Positions 1 to 7,980 of a DNA stretch of 64,000 nucleotides are shown one piece after another. The notes beneath the pieces were generated by a model. The model ran no database searches and had not been told where the DNA came from. It saw only the letters and a list, made by a program, of their open reading frames with translations. A program made the position numbers and the translations under genes. Each line of letters begins with the position of its first letter. The stretch's first letter is position 1. Origin of the DNA: Filobasidium wieringae (lineage: Eukaryota > Basidiomycota > Tremellomycetes > Filobasidiales > Filobasidiaceae); NCBI GenBank assembly GCA_001600055.1, contig BCIV01000008.1, positions 186,001-250,000 of the forward strand, in the 5' to 3' direction.

Positions 1-44
1 CATGTTAAGGTACGACAATGTAATATTATCCGGGGAGGAGGTAT

Positions 45-65
45 GGAATTTGAAGCTCCATGCTT
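45..65 (-). repeat. 3' hairpin element, copy 1
   Basis: The plus-strand core is GGAATTTGAAGCTCCATGC, followed by TT. Read in the direction of gene A it forms AAGC, a five-base loop ATGGA, then GCTT, followed by CAAATTCC. It lies about 80 bp past the stop of gene A. The flanks show no similarity to those of the other copies, so the conservation is limited to the element itself. Confidence 0.7.
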
Positions 66-142
66 GTGTTTGACCTATGGTGAACGACATATCAGCTATT
101 GTATGAAGACGAAGGGAGCGACTTTCCGGACTAACTCGGTAG

Positions 143-688
143 CTACCCCAAATGGTTCCTCACTTTTGTAGCAATCTTAGTTAATTTCGTATCCGTCTCG
201 GCGGAGAGAGACGCAAGCTTGGCAATCTCCTCTGCCATTCCGTTTTGTTTGAGGATAATCCCTTCAAGCTTCTCATCAACCTCTCTGTCCGTCTTTGATC
301 GATCTTCTACTTGTTGATCCTCAACTTTCTGGTCCAGTTCCTCTTTCATCTTGATGCGCTCTTCCATCTGGTTCTTCCCCTTGGCCTGCTCCATCTGTAC
401 TTTGTTGTCCAACGCATACTTCTCGCCCTCGTACTGCAACGTCAATTTTTTCATCTCATGATCCAATTTCAATTTCGTCATCTGAAATTCCATATGTTTT
501 TCGAATCGATACCTCTCGGCTTCCGCTTCTGTGTGTCCTGTGGCCTTTTGACTGGTCGTGTTCAAGGATGAAGCTTTTTGATGGTCGACTGGACCCGATC
601 CGTCTTTGAGCTTATTTTGATCGATAGAGCTTTGCGTTTTTTGAATGGCTTTGTTGAGTTCACGACTATTGCGGACTGATGGAATCAT
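143..688 (-). CDS. coiled-coil paralog A (cluster family), C-terminal exon
   Basis: The protein family is not recognised. The open frame encodes about 181 residues, rich in K, E, Q and M and strongly helical. Its core, around residues 56-115, has alternating charged and hydrophobic positions with an RYRFEKHMEF start followed by KLKLDHEMKKL. The same pattern occurs in the genes at 1648-2064, 3079-3681 and 4831-5478, so these are paralogs. The ATG at 688 is preceded by a possible 3' splice site (TAG just upstream), and an open segment at about 730-840 ends in a GTAAG donor, so upstream coding exons are likely and 688 is probably not the true start. A possible donor (GTGAGG) lies 6 codons before the stop. 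The conserved 3' hairpin element is at 45-65. Function is unknown; a self-associating filament or scaffold is only a guess from composition. Confidence 0.55.
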   Translation of the reverse strand: MIPSVRNSRELNKAIQKTQSSIDQNKLKDGSGPVDHQKASSLNTTSQKATGHTEAEAERYRFEKHMEFQMTKLKLDHEMKKLTLQYEGEKYALDNKVQMEQAKGKNQMEERIKMKEELDQKVEDQQVEDRSKTDREVDEKLEGIILKQNGMAEEIAKLASLSAETDTKLTKIATKVRNHLG

Positions 689-1647
689 CTAGATGTCAGA
701 TGATGATACTGAGGTGATTACAAATATAGTCACGGCTTACCCCAATCATCGGAGTCGTAATCTGTCGCGACACCCGAGGCAGTTGCAGAATGATCTGTGT
801 AGGAGTTGCTGAATTTTACGAATTCAGGAAGTTGACTATCTTTGGTAATCATATAATTTAACTCTACTTACATGGGTTGGTCAGTCATAGCGGAAACAGA
901 TGTCTCTGAAGCGAGGGATATGGGTAGCGGGCTTCTGGCTCGTTGAAGAAAGGTTGTGGGTTATCGGGGTAGGTAAGAGTGGACGAACCGTCTACTGTTT
1001 CTTTACACTATTCACTCTGATCTCTGACCGTTCAAGCTCTCGAGTGGACGAGTAGTGATATATTGATTGATGGCCTTGATGGAGTGATGAGACCGAGACA
1101 AAACTCGCGCGCTAGAACGACTTCCTCTCTGTGATGCTTCTTGATTGGGCCTCTGAAGACTGATGAGATTGATGAAACATGAGACAAGAGATCGATACGA
1201 AAGTTGGATCATAGACCACAAGTAAAGGTCGCCCAGAGGACATTCGCCGATCGTCAGAGGATATACGCTGGTGGCGCTAGGTCTGGACGATCGGAAGCGA
1301 GAATCGGGATGAAATCGCAGAGAATGTTGTAATTGCAGCAGGAAAACTCTCATGCTCAGCACCTGTTTCCTCACAGAACAAAGGCCTCGATCCGCATTCA
1401 CTCTGTCTCGTACGTATAGATAGGCTGTGGGCACTACCCAAGCATATATGATTCGCGCGGCATTGCATTGGACATAAGAGGTAAAAAGTAACATATACAG
1501 TCTGAACATAATCTCTCTAGTGATTCCGATAGGAGAAAGAGGTCTGGAATTTAAAGCTCCATGCTTATGATATGCCTGTATTAAAACGCTGATCAGATCA
1601 TGGCCGATAAGGCATGCTCCTAGACTCACCGTATCGAAATCATTTCA
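689..1647. other. intergenic between paralogs A and B
   Basis: This holds the likely upstream exons of gene A (open stretch near 730-840 with splice-like borders) and the 3' region of gene B with element copy 2. A 205-codon minus-strand frame (1012-1629) runs through the element and reads KHGALNS across it. Its composition is not coiled-coil, it resembles no family I know, and its codon use looks random, so I do not call it a gene. Confidence 0.4.
1546..1566 (-). repeat. 3' hairpin element, copy 2
   Basis: The plus-strand core is GGAATTTAAAGCTCCATGC, then TT. It is identical over 21 nt to copies 3 and 4. It lies about 80 bp past the stop of gene B on that gene's sense strand. The predicted stem is AAGC/GCTT around loop ATGGA. 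Confidence 0.72.
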
Positions 1648-2064
1648 CTATCGATCGTGGCACCAGTCGCAATCCTTACAACGGTCCCAGTTGACAACAC
1701 AGGAGGTATCCGATTCTTGACGCATGGAAACATTCTCGATCATCTTGTATAGTTCCAGATTTCGACTCTTCATTTCATTATGCTGAACGAGAAGTTTCTC
1801 TTGGAATTTGGCAAACTCATCTTTCCCCTTATATTCCGTCTGTTTTTCTTTCATCGAATCAGCCACGATGCGAGCATGCTCGACCTTGTGATCCAAACGA
1901 GCCTGCTCCATCTTATGCTCCAGGGTTAATTTGGTTATCTCATGCACCATCTCCATCTTCCTCATTTCCATCTCCCAAGTCTTATCGAGACGGTATCGTT
2001 CCATATCGAAATCCAACGCGTTTGTACCCTTTGAGTTAACAGAGGCTGTTGCTGGGAAGATCAC
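1648..2064 (-). CDS. coiled-coil paralog B, possibly frameshifted
   Basis: The open frame gives about 138 residues. After a short Ser/Asn-rich lead it has the family core (MERYRLDKTWEMEM, then HEITKLTLEHK and a 9-residue quasi-repeat LEHKMEQAR/LDHKVEHAR), predicting one long coiled coil. The C-terminal tail carries a cluster of Cys (SCVVNWDRCKDCDWC). Upstream on the same strand (about 2065-2180) a Pro/Ser-rich stretch, VKPDPSHFSSS, matches the VKPDPVSHPSQS stretch of paralog C but is in a different frame from the coiled coil, with no GT-AG pair between. Either B is a decaying copy or the assembly has an indel. The true start is unknown and the function is unknown. Confidence 0.5.
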   Translation of the reverse strand: MIFPATASVNSKGTNALDFDMERYRLDKTWEMEMRKMEMVHEITKLTLEHKMEQARLDHKVEHARIVADSMKEKQTEYKGKDEFAKFQEKLLVQHNEMKSRNLELYKMIENVSMRQESDTSCVVNWDRCKDCDWCHDR

Positions 2065-3078
2065 TGGAGGTGCGGGAAGAGGTTCAGGATCAAGGATAGA
2101 GGGAGACTCGGCCTGGAGGGGGAGTCTGTGGAGCTTGAGAAGTGCGAGGGGTCAGGCTTGACGGTCGCTGCAGCAGTAGGCAAGATAAAGGAATTGGGGT
2201 CACGAGGAGGCTCGCTTCATCCAAGTGTGCCTTGATTGATCTTTGCTTAGTCCGCTCTAGGTCTCTCTCTTTTTCTGTTATGGACAGTCGATGTTCGGGT
2301 CAGAAATCCTTCTTATGAAATTTTCGGAGGGATCTGAATCTTACCTCTGACCTTTTCGAGCCTTTGAGCATCCTACTTTCTGCAACCGATCGAGCTTTCT
2401 TAGCCTGGTTGAGCTGACGTATACCTGGCTGGACATAAGTGAAAGGCAAGGATCTGAAGTTTGAATGCATGTCCACCGTTAGTCTTCTTGGCAGAAAGTG
2501 ATCGGCAAGACAACATACTTGTTACAGTCGGAAGACATGACCAAGAGATTCGGATCTTGAGTAGCAGAATGAAAATCTGGTTCGCTATTTCGTTGTGGAG
2601 CACGCATATGCAGTTAACGGCAACTATTTTCAAAGACGTGGTAGTAGTTGTAATAACCAAGAATACTTCCTCCCTCCGTATATATCTTCCATTGGGGGTG
2701 TTGACGGGATGATAACCTCCGTCTACTCTGATGGCGCGCGCTAACACCGAGACATGTTTCAGATGGGAAAACAGATTTGCGCTCGTCTGCAGATCAAACG
2801 CTTGATTCGATCAAAGGATGGTGTATGGTGTCTTAATTCCCAGTGATATTACTACGGCATTGCACGATCAGTACAAGTCTACGTTGATAGCGGAAATCTC
2901 ATAGTTGCGTTCAGAGGAAATGGTTAGTTACGAAGAGGGAACGTAATTTTATACACGCGAAATTTGGAATTTAAAGCTCCATGCTTCGAAGCGCATATTG
3001 CCTATATGTCTCGAGTGATTAGTTACTTGTCGATCTAGTAGATTATTCGACTATCGGATCTTACCCTTGATGCTGGTG
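2065..3078. other. intergenic between paralogs B and C
   Basis: It contains the frame-broken Pro/Ser-rich N-terminal part of B (about 2065-2200), a short open frame at 2400-2747 on the minus strand (RVDGGYHPVNTPNGRY), which may be a first exon of B but cannot be joined with confidence, and element copy 3 at 2966-2986. Nothing else was recognised. Confidence 0.35.
2966..2986 (-). repeat. 3' hairpin element, copy 3
   Basis: Core GGAATTTAAAGCTCCATGC then TT, identical to copies 2 and 4. It is about 95 bp past the stop of gene C. On the sense strand the stem can extend by a G-U pair (GAAGC/GCTTT). Confidence 0.72.
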
Positions 3079-3681
3079 CTACTTTGCAGTCGCTCCGGTC
3101 GTCCACTTCGCGAACGAGGCAGGCAGGGCCTTCTCCGACCACGTCTTCTGCTCGTCCGCGATCTTTATGGCCTGTTGATTCTCTAGAACCTCCTTGACGA
3201 CCCCGTTGGTTTCTAGGATAGATCGCTCCAGGGACTTGTATTCGTCCACGATCTTTTGCTGAAACGACAGCAGGTCTTCGTTCTGCCCAACAGCCTTTGA
3301 CTTCATCGCTTCCACCGCAAGTCTCGTCAATTCGACTTTCTTCTCGAGATGAAAACGTTCTGTCTCGTGCTCTAACCTCAATTTCATCATCTCCAGTTCC
3401 ATAGTTTTCTCGAAACGAAACTTTTCCATCTCTTGAAAAGGTTTCGCGTCCAGAGCAGCCGAAGGAGCAGTAACTATAGAGGCGGCGATCGGAGAGGCTT
3501 TGGGATGAGGATCGAACTTGGAGGTGGGGTTAGCAGACTGCGAGGGATGCGATACCGGATCGGGCTTGACAAGCGGAACATCTACAGGTGATCCTTTCAC
3601 GTTGGAGTCACTTGCAGCAACATCCGCGGGCGAGATTCTGAGTTTTGATTTCCTCGTTTTGTCACCTAAAGTGTGCCGCAC
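3079..3681 (-). CDS. coiled-coil paralog C
   Basis: About 200 residues. Residues 1-105 are Ser/Pro/Ala-rich and probably disordered. Residues 110-165 hold the family core (MEKFRFEKTMELEMMKL, LEHETERFHLEKKVEL), and the tail continues helical (LLSFQQKIVDEYKSLERS) before a short Gly/Ala end. This is the cleanest minus-strand member and serves as the reference for A and B. A 127-codon frame just upstream (3703-4086, beginning MSDRGRRANTRDGQYP) is open on the same strand, ends 20 bp before this frame and may supply 5' exons. The element copy 3 sits downstream. There is no known domain; the function is unknown. Confidence 0.55.
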   Translation of the reverse strand: MRHTLGDKTRKSKLRISPADVAASDSNVKGSPVDVPLVKPDPVSHPSQSANPTSKFDPHPKASPIAASIVTAPSAALDAKPFQEMEKFRFEKTMELEMMKLRLEHETERFHLEKKVELTRLAVEAMKSKAVGQNEDLLSFQQKIVDEYKSLERSILETNGVVKEVLENQQAIKIADEQKTWSEKALPASFAKWTTGATAK

Positions 3682-4830
3682 GTGGAAGGCTTGATCAAGA
3701 TGTCATAGCGGAAGGGAGCGCAGGTTTATCTCACTGATCGATTCCAAAAGGCGGTGGCTAGGGGTGTAGCCACTTGAAGCGGGCGAATGATTAGAAGATC
3801 TATAACATGAAACCGAGATAAACTGACTAGACGGCGGGTTAGTAGGTGATAACCATAGCGATACTGACTGGTCAAGGCTGGACATATCAGACGAGAATGA
3901 TTCTGTTGTGTCGACAGTTTCGTATAAGTGACTCGATTCGTTGTCTTGTTGACGACAGCCCATTTGTAATTCCCCAAAAGCCTTCAAATCAACGAATACT
4001 TCGTTGAGATGATTGTCCTTTATAAACTCGTATCGGACTGGATATTGGCCATCGCGGGTGTTCGCGCGCCGTCCGCGATCAGACATATTTCAGGGTATTG
4101 ATCATCTTCTTTTGTGCTGCTTCTTGCTTCTTGCTTCTTGGAGAAAAAAAAATCGAACCAATCTGCGCAGACCCGCAAATCGGAAGCACAGTACTGAAAT
4201 TGATAAAGGATGCGATTTTGATGATGGCGAGATCAGCGATTGCAGTTCGCGCTAATTCGCGCCTTGAGCGCCGTCCTTTACTGATGTTACTATCCATGCT
4301 TCTGATCTGCGTTTCTGATTCTCCTTTTCGTCTCACAAACATGTTTATCGGTAAAAATTTTACTCCAAAGACCGTCGTGAGCAGAAAAAGGTGTTTTACT
4401 TTGCCAGACATGTCTCGGTCGGATGTCGCGCGTACTATCAACACGTCCCTCTGTTAGAAAGGGCGGCGGAAGCTCAAAAGGGTATAAGATGTAAGAGGCC
4501 AAGCTGGTTGAAAGCAGTTCTTCTCTTGGTCGCGTTTCCGACCTCTCGATAAAGCTGTCAATGAAGTTACCCTGCTCCTCGACAGAAAGCAGATCTCAAG
4601 AAGACAAGTCGGTTCATTGCCATCAGAGTACAGACTGGAGCTTGATCTCTATGTCAGCTAGTAATGAGTAAGCAACCGTATCTAAGAGAGGACAGATAGA
4701 TCTAATATGGGAAGACGGTAACAGGGAAAGCTCTTTCCTAGACAGCATATCTGACGGCTACTGCTCATCGGTATCGGGAGACGTAGACATCGAAGCAGAG
4801 AGTAAGCACATACATTCACTGTCGGTATAA
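3682..4830. other. intergenic between paralogs C and D
   Basis: The 3703-4086 minus-strand frame could be an upstream exon of paralog C. The rest (4087-4830) has overlapping open frames on both strands with no recognisable product. It would contain the divergent promoters of C (minus) and D (plus). Confidence 0.35.
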
Positions 4831-5478
4831 GTGAAATGTAATCCACTCATTGGAGGATCACCCTCTCCAGGCGTTGACTTTACACAAATGGATCAACCTC
4901 AAGACAACCTAACGGGTGCCTTATCTGCGACTACAACTGGTAGCAGTAAAGAAGAGGCTTCAGGGAAGGCTGAATCTCCTGGCGAACCGATAGAGGAAGA
5001 GTCGCAGTTGGCAGCATCGGCTGACGGGACGCTGCCCATAGTTGAACTTTGCTCTGGTCCCGAAGAAACAAACGAAAAAACTCGATTGAATAAGGAACTG
5101 GAAGGCGGCCGTTTTGATAAGCTCTTGAATCATGAGCTTGCTAAGACGAAATTGAATCATCGGATGGAGAGATTCCGGTTGGACAAGGAGGTAGAATTGG
5201 CGACGATCACGAAGGAAGTGAAAGAATTGGAGTACGGGTTGGAAAGATTCCGCCTCGACAAGCAAGTCGAGCTTGCGAAAGTTGCCAATAACGCTTTGGA
5301 AATGGGTCACGCTATGGAACGCATTCGTTTGGACAAGAATGTTGAGCTACTCAAGTTGACTGATGAGGGCCGTTCATCACCAATTGACGACGAATACAGT
5401 CCTCTTGTCATTTCTCATCGCGCATTGGTAACCCAAATCGCCAGCTTGACAACACTCATAATAGAACGAATTCCATAG
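4831..5478 (+). CDS. coiled-coil paralog D with 25-residue repeats
   Basis: About 215 residues and the only plus-strand member. Residues 1-80 are acidic and Ser/Thr/Glu-rich. Residues 85-185 form the helical part, in which a 25-residue unit repeats: RFRLDKEVEL, RFRLDKQVEL and RIRLDKNVEL occur at exact 25-residue spacing, preceded by a more divergent RFDKLLNHEL 22 residues earlier. Spacings of 22 and 25 (hendecads plus heptads) suit a coiled coil with slight supercoil changes. The in-frame ATG at 4831 follows a plausible 3' splice site region, so an upstream exon cannot be excluded. The hairpin element occurs 121 bp past the stop, in the sense orientation of this gene. Function unknown. Confidence 0.58.
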   Translation: MKCNPLIGGSPSPGVDFTQMDQPQDNLTGALSATTTGSSKEEASGKAESPGEPIEEESQLAASADGTLPIVELCSGPEETNEKTRLNKELEGGRFDKLLNHELAKTKLNHRMERFRLDKEVELATITKEVKELEYGLERFRLDKQVELAKVANNALEMGHAMERIRLDKNVELLKLTDEGRSSPIDDEYSPLVISHRALVTQIASLTTLIIERIP

Positions 5479-5598
5479 AGTCACAACAAGCGGTTTTGGT
5501 TCAAGATCGATACGATCGAGGTTCGTGATATCCTTCGCAACCCGTAACCCATTAGTTTGGCTGAAGTTATCAACAAGCACAGACGCTACGCTATAAAA

Positions 5599-5619
5599 AA
5601 GCATGGAGCTTTAAATTCC
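5599..5619 (+). repeat. 3' hairpin element, copy 4
   Basis: The plus strand reads AAGCATGGAGCTTTAAATTC then C. It is the exact reverse complement of copies 2 and 3 and follows the one plus-strand paralog, so the element keeps the same orientation relative to its gene. This argues for function in the transcript. Confidence 0.75.
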
Positions 5620-5839
5620 AAGGCGTTTTGTAGAACGATATTATAGTCTACATTCTCTTGTCATTGGTTTACATTCCTCTTGTTATCGCGATGTCATGCT
5701 CTCGTTTTGATATGACTAGTTTTCGGTACCGATACGGGTTCCGCAAGTCGCGCACATCCTCTACGTGAATTTAGATCGGAAGCGAGAGTTGAGACGAAAA
5801 TCCTGGCTGCTTTCGGCTATACATCAGGCAAAAAGAAAG

Positions 5840-5862
5840 GGAATTTGAGAAGCTCCCTGCTT
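5840..5862 (-). repeat. 3' hairpin element, copy 5 (variant class)
   Basis: The plus strand starts GGAATTTGAGAAGCTCCC and continues TGCTT. It differs from copies 1-4 by two extra bases between the AAATTCC block and the stem, and by loop AGGGA in place of ATGGA. The stem is five perfect pairs, GAAGC/GCTTC. It is about 110 bp past the stop of gene E. Confidence 0.68.
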
Positions 5863-5971
5863 CATTCGATTGTGTACGAATAGAACGGGACAGCTGCTGA
5901 TCAAAGACTGCACGGACGAGTATACGTTATCTAGAGCAGATCGGTCGGATGTAAAAGCTAGACTTCACGAC

Positions 5972-6604
5972 TCACCATCGGTCCACATCCACATGCTCAG
6001 CGTAATTGTTTCGCACTTCTTGTTCCATCTGAAGCGTCGCCTTATTCTTTCGCTTATATCTTAATCTACTTGTGTCCAGCGTGCATTCAAGGTCTATCAC
6101 CTGAATCTCGAGGTTTTCGATTTCTCTCGCTGAGGATTGAGATCGTTGTGAAAGCGTTCGCTCAGCATATTTGAGTGATTCCCTTAGTCGCTCGACTTCT
6201 TCACAGCTACGCTCTCTTTGCTCCGAGAGTTCCGCTACTGATTTTCTGGAATCCGCCAGCTGGCTCTCCAGTTTTCTAATCGTATCCTTATTGCGTCTGC
6301 CCTCCATGTTCTCCTCTCCTACCAAAGTCGACTGTCGTCCCTCTGAAGGACCTTCAACTGGATCAATCTGAGCTTGAGGCTGAAGAGTGAATTTCTCCTC
6401 CTGTTCGACTCTCATAGTCTCCATTTGTGCAAGTCGAATCGTCTCCATCTCACATTCCCTTTGGAATCTCCATTTCGAGTAGTCGCTTCTTTCCTCGAAG
6501 CAGGGAAGAGGATAGTATGAATCGAAAGGTGGACGGTCAAGGATACGGGAAGAAATCAAGGACGTATAATGAGGCTCAGCCTCGCAATACTCGATGCCGA
6601 CCAT
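5972..6604 (-). CDS. coiled-coil paralog E (divergent)
   Basis: About 210 residues. The N-terminal 45 residues are aromatic and Pro-containing. From about residue 45 a diverged form of the family core appears (KWRFQRECEMETIRLAQME), then a Gln/Glu linker, and from residue 100 a long regular coiled coil (TIRKLESQLADSRKSVAELS and following) rich in Leu, Glu and Arg up to the end. It shares with the other members the strand arrangement, helical composition and the downstream hairpin element, but sequence similarity is weak, so family membership is inferred. The start codon is uncertain. Function unknown. Confidence 0.5.
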   Translation of the reverse strand: MVGIEYCEAEPHYTSLISSRILDRPPFDSYYPLPCFEERSDYSKWRFQRECEMETIRLAQMETMRVEQEEKFTLQPQAQIDPVEGPSEGRQSTLVGEENMEGRRNKDTIRKLESQLADSRKSVAELSEQRERSCEEVERLRESLKYAERTLSQRSQSSAREIENLEIQVIDLECTLDTSRLRYKRKNKATLQMEQEVRNNYAEHVDVDRW

Positions 6605-7980
6605 CCCGCCTGGCTCGGCGTCACATCTTTAGTGATAGATTATCAGTCGCAGCATGAAGGGAAGTGCTAGAAAATTAAACTCCGCTTACGAATTCATGAT
6701 CCCGCTATAGAAGTCCAGTTGTAAATGAATATCAGCTTTAGAAGCTTAGAGGTGGGATTCCAAAGAGAGGGAGACGCGTCCCTAAGTATTCTGAGTTTAC
6801 TACTATATACTTATGGTATTATCAGATGTGTCTGATCAGACGGGATGCATGATCGAGGTCAATGACCGACTTTGGTTTGCAGTGGCCAGAACACGTGTGC
6901 GAGTGACGATCGCATCGCTTTGGCCCGCCTAACTTCTAAGTCGCCAATTGCAAGTTAAAAGAATTACAGTACGCTTGTCGTATCATCATGCAATCGTTAC
7001 TTCCCTCTGGTAGAAGGCCTATTAGGCCGACTACGATATCTTATATCTTATGATCTAACATAAATCTGGACACCAAGCCGCGAATCAAAACAGCAGCGGT
7101 ATTGCAATCGTTGAGGTTTATGATACGACAAAACGTAGGTAACAGTCATTCTGAGCGGCAGTACTTTACTGCAGTAGCGTACAAAGAAAAGTCATGGTTA
7201 ATCCAACCCCTGTCCGTAGATATCTAAAAAAGAAAAGGGGAATTTGAAAAGCTCCCTGCTCCATGTGAACTAAAAGTCCGAGTTCAAGCTCGCGCGAGAT
7301 GGAGCGATTGCTACCACGGCGGTAGACTAGACTAGCAGGCTCGTAAGCGGGACTGGAAAGCTCGAAAGGTAGGCTAGCAAACTCGTGTGCCGCGGTAGAA
7401 GGCTGGAAGGGAGAAGTTAAAACATAAGCTGTACTATAGGGCTCGAGGTGATCAGTTTTTGCAGACGATCGAGGGTCGTCCTCCGTATAAGGGGTGTAAG
7501 TTTGATAATCCTGGTTATACTGACTGCAACATGACGTTCGATCTCTAGAACTCCTCAAAAGGTCCCGAGTTCTAGATTGGGTGAGAAGAACTGTTCAATT
7601 TGCGTTCCCAAAGGATGAGGGAAAGGACTCGTCAGGCCTACAACTTCATCATTTTGACCCTACGCTTCTGGCGGGCGAGTGTGTTAGATGTTCTGATGGA
7701 GGCAAATGGTAGATGGTTGACGGTGAGGGTGAAGGGGAAGGTCTAAGATCATGAAGCTGAAGAGGAGTGGAAAGGGTTCTTCAATACTCGATGACGGTGT
7801 TGGTGGACACCTCATGATAAGAGTCGATGATCGACCGAGTCCGTGCGAGAGAGGATCACGTCATTTTGCCTCCGCCTTTCCTATCGTTTCAAGCAGTCAC
7901 GACCTGTGGTTACAATCTCTAACACGACAAGTACAACACCCATCCTATCGCTTTTATTCCGCCATGCGCTTCTATACAGG
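6605..7980. other. intergenic region with orphan element
   Basis: A minus-strand frame at 7166-7558 (about 130 codons, Ser/Tyr/Pro-rich, with a repeated FExxSPAYExASL-like phrase) runs into element copy 6 and could be the remnant or N-terminal part of another cluster member, but no coiled-coil core is visible. 6605-7165 and 7560-7980 hold nothing recognisable. The right end is the 3' flank of COG5. Confidence 0.35.
7239..7262 (-). repeat. 3' hairpin element, copy 6 (variant class, orphan)
   Basis: The plus strand starts GGAATTTGAAAAGCTCCC and continues TGCTCC. It has the same loop (AGGGA) and two-base insertion as copy 5, and both share a preceding purine-rich run (AAAGAAAR then GGG). The stem is GGAGC/GCTTT with two G-U pairs, so pairing survives base changes. 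No coiled-coil gene is recognised next to it. Confidence 0.6.

Larger units (their letters stand above)
5479..5971. other. convergent intergenic between paralogs D and E
   Basis: It holds two elements facing each other, copy 4 (5599-5619) belonging to D and copy 5 (5840-5862) belonging to E. There is no other recognisable feature. Confidence 0.5.

Noticed and set aside
1..400. Telomere or subtelomere end
   Set aside because: No telomeric repeat tract was seen at the window edge; the accessory cluster alone does not prove a chromosome end.
1012..1629. 205-codon minus-strand open frame spanning hairpin element copy 2
   Set aside because: Its composition is unlike its neighbours, there is no splice context or family, and the other element copies are not in comparable long frames. 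The reading of the element as KHGALNS is not kept in copies 5 and 6, which have two inserted bases.
45..7262. The repeated 21-nt element as terminal repeat of a transposon
   Set aside because: Copies occur singly after each gene, not as pairs bounding a unit. There are no target-site duplications or transposase, and the flanks are unrelated.
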